Origin: Glutamicibacter soli
GTDB lineage: Bacteria > Actinomycetota > Actinomycetes > Actinomycetales > Micrococcaceae
Assembly (NCBI RefSeq): GCF_003309065.1
Contig: NZ_POAF01000008.1
Location: 62,001-126,000, forward strand
Direction of reading: 5' to 3'
DNA: 64,000 nt
This document shows, one piece after another, positions 31,826-38,934 of this stretch; position 1 is the stretch's first letter, and each line of letters starts with the position of its first letter. The notes beneath the pieces are model-generated. The model saw nothing but the letters and a program-made list of their open reading frames with translations, searched no databases and was not told the DNA's origin. Made by a program: the position numbers and the translations under genes.

Positions 31826-32892
31826 GCGACTTCATGGGACTGATCTGGCTGGTCATCCTGCTGGCGTTCAACGCCTTCTTCGTGGCCGGCGAATTCGCTG
31901 TCATGTCCGCGCGCCGCTCGCAGATCGAGCCGCTGGCCGAGGCCGGCAACAAGCGCGCGAAGATCGCGCTGTACGCCATGGAGCACGTGTCGATCATGCT
32001 GGCAGTGTGCCAGCTGGGCATCACCGTCTGCTCGCTGCTGATCCTGAACATCTCCGAGCCTGCGATCCACCACCTGCTGGCCGAGCCGCTGATGGCCCTG
32101 GGCCTGGCGGAGGCTGCGGCGGACACCGTCGCGTTCCTGATCGCGCTGGTCCTGGTGACCTTCCTGCACGTGACCTTCGGCGAGATGGTGCCGAAGAACA
32201 TCTCGGTCTCCGTGGCAGACAAGGCGGTGCTGCTGCTGGCCATGCCGCTGGTGGGCCTGTCCAAGGTGCTCAAGCCGTTCACCGCGCTGCTCAACGGGGC
32301 GGCGAACCTGGTGCTGCACGCCTTCGGCATCGAACCCAAGGATGAGGTGGCCAGCTCCTACACGGCCGCCGAGGTGCGCACCATCATCCACACCTCCTCC
32401 GAGGAGGGGGCGCTGGAGAAGGAGGACGCGCTGCGCCTGACCAAGGCGCTGGAGTTCTCCAGCGTCACCGCGAAGACCTGCATGGTGCCGCTGGACGACC
32501 TGTTCACCCTCGAATGGGGCGCCGCCACCGCGCGCGAGTTCGAGAAGAAGGTCGGCAAGACCGGCTTTTCCCGCCTGCTGATCACCCGCGACGAGGTCCC
32601 GGTGGGCTACTGGCACGTTAAGGACGTGATGCTCATCGACGATGCGCATTCAACCGCCCCGCTGCTCGACCTGGACCTGCATCCGCTGGGCAAGCTGAAG
32701 CAGGACACCGAGATCGAGGACGCGCTGGAGACCATGCGCCAGGAGGGCAACCATCTCTCCGCGGTGGTCGACGACGCCGGCTCCACCCTGGGCGTGGTGT
32801 TCCTGGAGGACATCATCGAGGTGCTGGTCGGCGAGATCAGCGACTCCACCCGGAAGCGCGTGGCCCCGCCGCGCAGCCACCCGGAGGGCTGA
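31822..32892 (+). CDS. CNNM-type membrane protein, second copy
   Basis: 356 aa. The DUF21 domain is about 1-190 (FVAGEFAVMSARRSQIEPLA; GEMVPKNISVSVADKAVLLL), followed by a CBS pair (about 210-340: FSRLLITRDEVPVGYWHVKD and LSAVVDDAGSTLGVVFLEDI). Unlike the first copy it stops after the CBS pair and lacks the CorC/HlyC domain. ATG lies in the ATGA overlap. Tandem unequal CNNM genes are usual in actinobacteria. Confidence 0.9.
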   Translation: MSDFMGLIWLVILLAFNAFFVAGEFAVMSARRSQIEPLAEAGNKRAKIALYAMEHVSIMLAVCQLGITVCSLLILNISEPAIHHLLAEPLMALGLAEAAADTVAFLIALVLVTFLHVTFGEMVPKNISVSVADKAVLLLAMPLVGLSKVLKPFTALLNGAANLVLHAFGIEPKDEVASSYTAAEVRTIIHTSSEEGALEKEDALRLTKALEFSSVTAKTCMVPLDDLFTLEWGAATAREFEKKVGKTGFSRLLITRDEVPVGYWHVKDVMLIDDAHSTAPLLDLDLHPLGKLKQDTEIEDALETMRQEGNHLSAVVDDAGSTLGVVFLEDIIEVLVGEISDSTRKRVAPPRSHPEG

Positions 32893-32941
32893 TCCAACCG
32901 GGCCGGAGGGGGTTTCAATTCAGCCTCCGGCCCATCGCGTA

Positions 32942-32958
32942 TTGCGAATGACTCGCAA
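32942..32958. promoter_or_regulatory. Zur-box-like palindrome
   Basis: TTGCGA-ATGAC-TCGCAA is a perfect 6-5-6 inverted repeat. Its core TGcgAATGActcgCA fits the spacing and ends of Fur-family Zur sites (TGaaAATGAttttCA). It precedes the metal ABC genes by 129 bases, and a Fur-family gene is 3.2 kb away. Confidence 0.6.
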
Positions 32959-33086
32959 CTGGTAGGATTAACTGCGGTACTGCTTCGGCGGTGCCGCAGT
33001 TTTTCATTCCCGCCCGAATCCGCACCCGCTGGGCGCACCCCGGACGGGAGACACCGCATGCAGCACCTGCTTAGAAAGCCGCCCCC

Positions 33087-33959
33087 ATGAGCCCTACCCC
33101 GATGATCCCGAACCCGATCGTCACCTTCGACAACGCGCGACTGGCCTATGGATCCAGGGTCCTCTGGGAGGGCCTGGACCTGCAGGTGCAGCCGGGGGAG
33201 TTCCTGGCGGTGCTCGGGCCCAACGGCTCGGGCAAAACCAGCTTCATCAACACCATGCTGGGCACCACCTCGCTGGACGCCGGCACCGTGTCCATCGACG
33301 GGGCCCCGGTGCGCCGCGGCTCGGATTCGGTGGGCCTGATTCCGCAGCAGCGACCCTTCGGGGACAACGTGCCGCTGCGCGCCCGCGACCTGGTCGCGCT
33401 GGGCATCGACGGCACCAAGCCGGGCATCCGGCTGGCCCGCCGCGCGGTGAGCGCCAAGGTCGACGAGCTGCTCGAGCTGGTCGGCGCCAGCGGCTACGCC
33501 AACCGCGCGGTCAGTGACCTCTCCGGCGGCGAGCAGCAGCGGCTGCGCGCGGCCCAGGCGCTGGCCGGGAACCCCAAGGTGCTGCTGTGCGACGAACCGC
33601 TGCTCTCCCTTGATCTGCACCACCAGCAGGCCATCAGCGAGGTCATCCACCACCAGGCGGTGCAGCGCGGCAGCGCCGTCATCTTCGTCACCCACGAGAT
33701 CAACCCGATCCTGCCCTACGTGGACCGGGTGCTCTACCTGGCCGAGGGCCGCTTCCACCTGGGCAGCGTGGACGAGGTCATGCGCACCGAGGTGCTCAGC
33801 GAGCTCTACGGCGCCCCGGTGCAGGTGCTGCGCGTGAACGGGCGCATCGTGGTGGTCAGCGGCGACGGCAACCGCGCCCTGCCGCCGGACGGGCACGACC
33901 ACGCCGAGGACGCCGGCCCGGCCGCCGGAACGCCGAACACCACCGGAAAGCGGGCCTGA
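33087..33959 (+). CDS. metal ABC transporter ATP-binding protein (ZnuC-like)
   Basis: 290 aa. Walker A GPNGSGKTS (about 45-53), signature DLSGGEQQRLR (about 147-157), Walker B VLLCDEPLLSLD (about 169-180), and H-loop VTHEIN. The sequence fits the zinc/manganese ABC ATPases. The C-terminal 30 residues are His/Asp-containing (DGHDHAEDA), possibly metal-binding. ATG at 33087. No substrate-binding protein is found beside the ATPase and permease, so it must be elsewhere. Confidence 0.88.
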   Translation: MSPTPMIPNPIVTFDNARLAYGSRVLWEGLDLQVQPGEFLAVLGPNGSGKTSFINTMLGTTSLDAGTVSIDGAPVRRGSDSVGLIPQQRPFGDNVPLRARDLVALGIDGTKPGIRLARRAVSAKVDELLELVGASGYANRAVSDLSGGEQQRLRAAQALAGNPKVLLCDEPLLSLDLHHQQAISEVIHHQAVQRGSAVIFVTHEINPILPYVDRVLYLAEGRFHLGSVDEVMRTEVLSELYGAPVQVLRVNGRIVVVSGDGNRALPPDGHDHAEDAGPAAGTPNTTGKRA

Positions 33960-33961
33960 GC

Positions 33962-34819
33962 ATGGATTTCGCAGACCTCATCGAGAAGGCCTTCAACTTC
34001 CAGGACTACGCGCTGCTGCTGCCATTGGTCAGCAACTCGCTGATCGCCGGCGCTGCGCTGGGCGTCGTCGGCGGGCTGATCGGCATCTTCATCATGATGC
34101 GCGACATGGCCTTCGCCGTGCACGGCATCGCGGAGCTGTCCTTCGCCGGCGCCGCCTTCGCGCTGCTGATCGGCGCGGACGTGGTCACCGGCTCGGTCTT
34201 CGGCTCGCTCATCGCGGCGCTGATCCTCGGGATGCTGGGCACCCGGGCGCGCGACCGCAACTCGATCACCGGCGTGCTGATGCCCTTCGGCCTGGGCTTG
34301 GGCATCTTGTTCCTCTCGCTCTACGAGGGGCGCAGCGCCAACAAGTTCGGGCTGCTCACCGGCCAGATCGTCGCGGTCGACGACGTGCAGCTGGGCGGCA
34401 TGCTGGTGCTCAGCGCCGTGGTGGTGCTCGCGCTGGCGCTGATCTGGCGGCCGCTGACCTTCGCCAGCGCCGACCCGGTGGTGGCCAACGCGCGCGGCGT
34501 GCGCACCTCGGGGCTGTCGATCATCTTCATGATGGTGCTGGCGCTGGCCGTGGCGGTGACCATCCAGGTGGTCGGCGCGCTGCTGGTGCTCGCGCTGCTG
34601 ATCACCCCGGCCGCCGCGGCGATGCGCGTGAGCTCCACCCCGGTGCTCACCGTGATCCTCTCGGTGGTGTTCGCCGAGCTGGCAGTGGTCGGCGGCATCC
34701 TGCTGGCGCTGGCCGGCTCGCTGCCGATCAGCCCCTACGTCACCACCATCTCCTTCGTGATCTACCTGGTTTGCCGGGCGATCGAGGCGGTGCGCTCCCC
34801 GCGCCGTCACCAGGTCTAG
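33962..34819 (+). CDS. metal ABC transporter permease (ZnuB-like)
   Basis: 285 aa, about eight membrane helices, two bases after the ATPase stop. The segment GIAELSFAGAAFALLIGADV is the conserved family block. Together with the ATPase it forms a zinc or manganese importer; the Zur-like palindrome upstream and the nearby Fur-family gene favour zinc. A strong terminator follows. Confidence 0.9.
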   Translation: MDFADLIEKAFNFQDYALLLPLVSNSLIAGAALGVVGGLIGIFIMMRDMAFAVHGIAELSFAGAAFALLIGADVVTGSVFGSLIAALILGMLGTRARDRNSITGVLMPFGLGLGILFLSLYEGRSANKFGLLTGQIVAVDDVQLGGMLVLSAVVVLALALIWRPLTFASADPVVANARGVRTSGLSIIFMMVLALAVAVTIQVVGALLVLALLITPAAAAMRVSSTPVLTVILSVVFAELAVVGGILLALAGSLPISPYVTTISFVIYLVCRAIEAVRSPRRHQV

Positions 34820-34932
34820 CGCTTCGCCCGCCCTGCGCCGGAACTATGGGCTGGCGCACGGCGCGGACTCAGCGTTCTCATAGCCGGGGGTCGTAACGTG
34901 GAAAGTACCTCAAAAGGTGCGAGTGATGATTC

Positions 34933-34970
34933 AACCGCGGCCCCGTCAGTCTTGTGACGGGGCCGCGGTT
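34933..34970. terminator. bidirectional terminator
   Basis: AACCGCGGCCCCGTCA and its complement form a 16-bp perfect stem with loop GTCTTG between convergent genes; GGTTT follows on the plus side. Confidence 0.9.
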
Positions 34971-34989
34971 GGTTTAAGCGCGCTGCAGG

Positions 34990-35486
34990 CTAGCGGTCCC
35001 GCTTGGCCTGGCGCTGCGCGCCCTGCGAGGCGCTGGAGGCATCGCGCTTGATCCCTCCGGTGATTTTGGAGTGCTCGCGGGCGATGCCCGCACCCACCCC
35101 GGCGCCCGAGACCGCGTCGCCCGCGCCGTCCGGCCCGGTGTTGCGGTTGGCCTGCGCCATCGCCGGGCGCTCGGCCTTCAGCCGCTCGGCTTCCTGGCGT
35201 GCGACGGCGGCCAGCCTGGCCGACACGATGGACAATGCCTCTTCGAAGGCTTCGGCGCGATGGCGCGACTTGCCGCCCTTGGGGTGCGCCGCCCCGCGCC
35301 CGGCTTCCTCGGCCACGGAGGCTGCCGCCTTGCGGCGGTAGTTCTTGGGTGCTTCTTCCTGGCCCGGCGCACCCGGCGGTGCAGTGCCAGCAGTTCTTCT
35401 TCGTCCAGCGGTTCAAGCCGAGCCGGCACGAGTTCCCGGATCAATTCCTGCTCCGATTCCTTCACGACCCGCAGATAGTTCTCCAT
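34990..35486 (-). pseudogene. conserved basic helical protein, frameshifted
   Basis: A leftward gene starting at ATG 35486 with AAGGAGAAGG upstream reads MENYLRVVKESEQELIRELV and on to VRRARKKH. At about 35344-35352 (CACCCAAG on the minus strand) the frame is broken. One extra base there would continue as KNYRRKAAASVAEEAG and through to the stop at 34990. The two frames differ by one position, as a single-base deletion in CCC would cause. Without the shift the product is about 46 good residues plus nonsense. The joined protein (about 165 aa) is highly charged and helical; similar proteins are, from memory, found across Micrococcaceae without known function. Sequencing error is the main alternative. 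Confidence 0.6.
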
Positions 35487-35655
35487 GCCGCCTTCTCCTT
35501 GCCAGGGCTGATCCCCGGTGCAGGGGGTTCCGAGGGCGTGGATCCGAGCTATTGCCCAAGGCGGTGCCTGGCAAGCACCGCGGGTACGCCCGCGACGGGC
35601 ACGCATCCGGAGTATGGGTATTTGCTGGGAACCAGCTGACGATGTTGGAGCGGCC

Positions 35656-35709
35656 GCGGCACTCATTGCTACGGTGTCAGCAGCGGCACTCATTGCTACG
35701 GTGTCAGCA
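35656..35709. repeat. 27-bp perfect tandem duplication
   Basis: A 27-base unit starting GCGGCACTCATTGCTACGG occurs twice head to tail (35656-35682 and 35683-35709), ending 21 bases before the start of the small gene at 35731. Confidence 0.95.
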
Positions 35710-35730
35710 ACCGATGAAAGGAGCACCGAC

Positions 35731-35922
35731 ATGGAGAACAACGCGGAATTCCCGAACCACGGCGATGCCGTGCAGCCCGAGTCAGCTGAGGAGCAGGCGG
35801 CCGCTGCCCAGGGGGACCACCTGTCCGATCCGGCCCGCAACGACGAGGTCGGCCACGACTGGACCGACGAAGGCGGCGCCACGCCCAACGGCCCCGCAAC
35901 CGAGGGGAACGAAGAGCGCTAG
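35731..35922 (+). CDS. small acidic hypothetical protein
   Basis: 63 aa, ATG at 35731 with AAAGGAG 8 bases upstream. The sequence is hydrophilic and low in structure (MENNAEFPNHGDAVQPESAE at the start, a Gly/Asn/Glu-rich end), without cysteines or hydrophobic segments. Function unknown; it could be a stress-type disordered protein. The tandem duplication directly upstream probably overlaps its promoter. Confidence 0.6.
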   Translation: MENNAEFPNHGDAVQPESAEEQAAAAQGDHLSDPARNDEVGHDWTDEGGATPNGPATEGNEER

Positions 35923-36139
35923 TTCCGCCCTCTGGCCCCAGCCCCCGCGCGGTTCCGCGCAGCGACGCACTGCGCCGCGACGGACCGCCCGGGGGCTTTG
36001 CCGCGTCCAGGGCCCGACCCGGTGGTGGCGCACCTGCGCGGCACCGCGCGGGGCGCCGGACAGGCTTCACGCAGCGCCTGCCGTGCGCCGGCCGGGACCC
36101 GGACCGGCTGGTCCCCAGCCGGCACCGGGCCCCTGAGCC

Positions 36140-36544
36140 CTAGTCGCCGGCTTCGCGGCAGGCGGCGCAGATGCCGTAGATTTCCACGGTGTGCTCCGGG
36201 TCGGTGAAGTCGTTCTCCGCCGCGACCCGGGCGGCCCAGCGCTCGACGGAGGGGGCGAGCACCTCCACGGTCTTGGAGCACACGCGGCAGATCAGGTGGT
36301 GGTGGTGCGCCTCGGTGATGCAGCGGCGGAAGCGGGCCTCGCCGTCGGCGCTGCGCAGCACATCGACCAGTCCGTCGTCGGACATGGATTGCAGCAGACG
36401 GTACACCGTGGCCAGCGAGACCTTCTTCTCGGCCTCCTGCAGCCAGCGGTGCAGCTCCTGGGCGGTCGCGAAGTCGTCGACCTGTTCCAGCGCCTCCTCC
36501 ACCGCGACCCGCTGCTTGGTGATCCGGGTTTCGGGCTGTGCCAT
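36140..36544 (-). CDS. Fur-family regulator, probably Zur
   Basis: 134 aa. N-terminal winged helix (about 1-80: RITKQRVAVEEALEQVDDFA, SLATVYRLLQSMSDDGLVDV), then the metal-binding part with HHHHLICRVC (about 90-99) and a second pair in ICAAC at the end; two CxxC pairs form the structural zinc site. ATG at 36544. Proximity to the ZnuCB-like genes and their palindrome suggests zinc sensing, but Fur-type iron or peroxide sensing cannot be excluded from sequence alone. Transcribed opposite to the MBL-fold gene. Confidence 0.88.
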   Translation of the reverse strand: MAQPETRITKQRVAVEEALEQVDDFATAQELHRWLQEAEKKVSLATVYRLLQSMSDDGLVDVLRSADGEARFRRCITEAHHHHLICRVCSKTVEVLAPSVERWAARVAAENDFTDPEHTVEIYGICAACREAGD

Positions 36545-36713
36545 GGCCGTGCACCATTCCTCTCCTGCTAGGGGATGTTCGTGGTTGCCGCGCCGGCCTG
36601 CGGGTGTCGAATCGACCCCAGCCACCGGCGGTTTAACCCAATTTTAGCCAACTTTGGGCCGCAGGGCGTGTCTGGTGGTGGCACGGTACGCCGCCGGAGC
36701 CTACGCTAAGGAC

Positions 36714-37454
36714 ATGCGTATCACATCCAGAGGGCATTCGTGCCTGGAACTGAGCACCGTCGACGGGTCGCTGCTGCTGGACCCGGGATCCTTCAGCGAT
36801 CTGGACGGGGCGTTCGAGAACAAGGCCGCGGTGCTGGTCACCCACCAGCACCCTGACCACGCCGACCATCCGGCGCTGGCCGCCGCGCTGGAGGCCGACC
36901 CGGTGCTCCAGGTGTACGCGCCGGCCGGGCTGGCCGACGCGCTGCGCACCGAGCTGCCCGCCGCGCGCCGCGCCCAGGTGCACACCGTGCACGAAGGCAT
37001 GGACTTCATCGTCGGCGGGATCCGGGTGCGCACCTTTGGCGGCACCCACGCCACCATCCACCACTCGATCGACCCGATCGCGAACGTGGGCTATCTGGTG
37101 GGCGACGGCGCCGTGGGCCGGGTGCAGGTTTTCCACCCGGGAGACAGCTACCAGGTGCCGATCGGCGTGCGCCCGGACGTGCTGCTGCTGCCGGTCATGG
37201 GCCCCTGGGGCAAGATGGCCGAGGCCGCCGACTTCGCGGCGGCAGTCGGCGCCCCGGTCTGGGTGCCGATCCACGACGGGCTGCTCAACGGCCGCGGCAC
37301 CGGGCTGTTCGACCGCCAGCTCGGCGCGATCGCCGCGCACCAGGGGGCGAACTACCAGCGCTTGGAGCCCCTGACGGAGTACCGCGCCGCCGAGCTGCTG
37401 GCCGCCGCCGAGTCCTCGCAGACCGACGCGGGCAGCGTGGAGGGGCACGCATGA
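36714..37454 (+). CDS. MBL-fold metallo-hydrolase
   Basis: 246 aa. ATG at 36714 (MRITSRGHSCLEL). Metallo-beta-lactamase fold with the zinc motif THQHPDHADH (about 43-52), GTHATIHHSI as the next His, and PIHDGLLNGRGTG near the C-terminus. The family (UlaG/YtnP-like, Zn-dependent hydrolases) has no single substrate. Coupled by ATGA to the rhodanese gene, so a sulfur-related role is possible. Confidence 0.85.
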   Translation: MRITSRGHSCLELSTVDGSLLLDPGSFSDLDGAFENKAAVLVTHQHPDHADHPALAAALEADPVLQVYAPAGLADALRTELPAARRAQVHTVHEGMDFIVGGIRVRTFGGTHATIHHSIDPIANVGYLVGDGAVGRVQVFHPGDSYQVPIGVRPDVLLLPVMGPWGKMAEAADFAAAVGAPVWVPIHDGLLNGRGTGLFDRQLGAIAAHQGANYQRLEPLTEYRAAELLAAAESSQTDAGSVEGHA

Positions 37455-38293
37455 ACCCGCTGATTTCCGCCGCCGCGCTGGCCGCGCTGCTCGACGCTCC
37501 GGGCCCCTCGCCGGTGCTGCTGGATGTGCGCTGGTCGCTGGGCCGCAGCGACGGGCGCGAGCTCTACGCCGCCGGGCACATCCCCGGCGCGGTGTTCGTC
37601 GACCTGGAACGCGAGCTGTCCTCCGCTCCCGGGCACCAGACCGGCCGCCACCCGCTGCCGCTGCCGGCCGACTTCGAGGCCGCCGCCCGGCGCTGGGGGA
37701 TCAGCCAGGACTCGCAGGTGGTGGTGTACGACGACTCCGGCGCGCTGGCCGCCGCCCGCGCCTGGTGGCTGCTGCGCCATGCAGGCTTCGAGAACGCGGC
37801 CGTGCTGGACGGAGGACTGGATGCCTACAAGGCGCTGCCCGGCACGCAGCTGGCCGCCGGGGAGCAGTCGAACGCCCCGGGCGACGTCACCCTGTCCTGG
37901 GGGCGCATGCCGGTCATCGAGTTCGAGCAGCTGGCCGGATTTTCCGGCACGCTGATCGACTCGCGCGCCACCGCCCGCTACCTGGGCATCGAGGAGCCGA
38001 TCGACCCGGTCGCCGGCCACATCCCGGGCGCCCGCAACCGCCCGACCACCGACAACCTCGACTCGCAGGCGCGCTTCCTGCCCGCCGCGGTGCTGCGCGC
38101 CGACTTCGCCAAGCTCGGCGTTGACAGCGGGGGCGCTGCGGCCTACTGCGGCTCCGGGATCACCGCGGCCCACCAGGTGCTCGCCGCGCACACCGCCGGG
38201 ATCGAGCTGGCGCTGTACCCGGGCAGCTGGTCCGAGTACTGCTCGCACCCCGAGGCCCCGGTCGCCACCAGCGACGAGCAGCACCGCCACTAG
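37451..38293 (+). CDS. sulfurtransferase, two rhodanese domains
   Basis: 280 aa thiosulfate/3-mercaptopyruvate sulfurtransferase. The first rhodanese domain (about 1-130) starts with VLLDVRWSLG and lacks a catalytic cysteine; the second (about 150-275) has LIDSRATARY, AGHIPGARN and the active loop AYCGSGITA with Cys at about 234. The CGSGxTA type loop fits mercaptopyruvate or thiosulfate sulfurtransferases. It overlaps the MBL gene by 4 bases. Confidence 0.92.
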   Translation: MNPLISAAALAALLDAPGPSPVLLDVRWSLGRSDGRELYAAGHIPGAVFVDLERELSSAPGHQTGRHPLPLPADFEAAARRWGISQDSQVVVYDDSGALAAARAWWLLRHAGFENAAVLDGGLDAYKALPGTQLAAGEQSNAPGDVTLSWGRMPVIEFEQLAGFSGTLIDSRATARYLGIEEPIDPVAGHIPGARNRPTTDNLDSQARFLPAAVLRADFAKLGVDSGGAAAYCGSGITAAHQVLAAHTAGIELALYPGSWSEYCSHPEAPVATSDEQHRH

Positions 38294-38369
38294 ATGTCCG
38301 CGCGGCGCGCTCCACCAGGGGCCGCCGCGCGCCCGCAACCGCCCGCCGACGCGGGCAGAAAGGCAGCCC

Positions 38370-38798
38370 ATGAGTACGCTGTTCACTAAAATCATCAACG
38401 GCGAGATCCCCGGCCGCTTCGTCTGGTCCGATGCGCAGTGCGTCGGCTTCCTGTCCATCGGCCCGCTGTCCGACGGGCACACCCTGGTGGTGCCGCGCGC
38501 GGAGATCAACGAGTTCACCGACGCGCCCGACGAGCTGGTCTCTCACCTGACCCTGGTCGCCACGAAGATCGGCCGCACCCAGAAGCGCGTGTTCAACTCC
38601 GCCCGCGCCGGGCTGATGATCGCCGGCTTCGAGGTCCCGCACCTGCATGTGCACGTCTGGCCGACCAACTCGCTGGCCGACTTCGATCTGGCCAATGCCG
38701 CGGTCAACCCGGACCCGGCGCAGATGGACGCGAACGCGCAGACGCTGCGCGACGGGCTGCGCGCCGACGGCCACTCGGAATTCGTCCCGGCCGACTAG
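38370..38798 (+). CDS. HIT-family protein
   Basis: 142 aa nucleotide hydrolase or transferase of the histidine triad family. The triad is seen in VPHLHVHVWP (about 90-99). The start STLFTKIINGEIPGRFVWSD matches the HINT branch. ATG at 38370 with GCAGAAAGGCAG upstream. Substrates in bacteria are adenosine phosphoramidates and similar; the exact one is not predictable. Confidence 0.93.
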   Translation: MSTLFTKIINGEIPGRFVWSDAQCVGFLSIGPLSDGHTLVVPRAEINEFTDAPDELVSHLTLVATKIGRTQKRVFNSARAGLMIAGFEVPHLHVHVWPTNSLADFDLANAAVNPDPAQMDANAQTLRDGLRADGHSEFVPAD

Positions 38799-38828
38799 CG
38801 CCGCCGGCCCCCGGCTCAAGAACGCCGA

Positions 38829-38871
38829 ATGCCCGCCGGAACCGGCCATGCAGGTCGGCTCCGGCGGGCAT
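38829..38871. terminator. bidirectional terminator
   Basis: ATGCCCGCCGGA and TCCGGCGGGCAT form a 12-bp stem with a structured loop between convergent HIT and hrpA genes; TTTTCC follows on the plus strand. Confidence 0.85.
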
Positions 38872-38934
38872 TTTCCGGCCCCGGCGCGGGCCGGGGCGCC
38901 GGCGGCTGGAGCGTCGTCGGCTCCAGGCCGTCGG

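Noticed and set aside
35340-35356. Programmed -1 frameshift as an explanation for the broken gene at 34990-35486
   Set aside because: The site CACCCAAGAAC lacks the X-XXY-YYZ form and no stem directly follows; a deletion or sequencing error is simpler.
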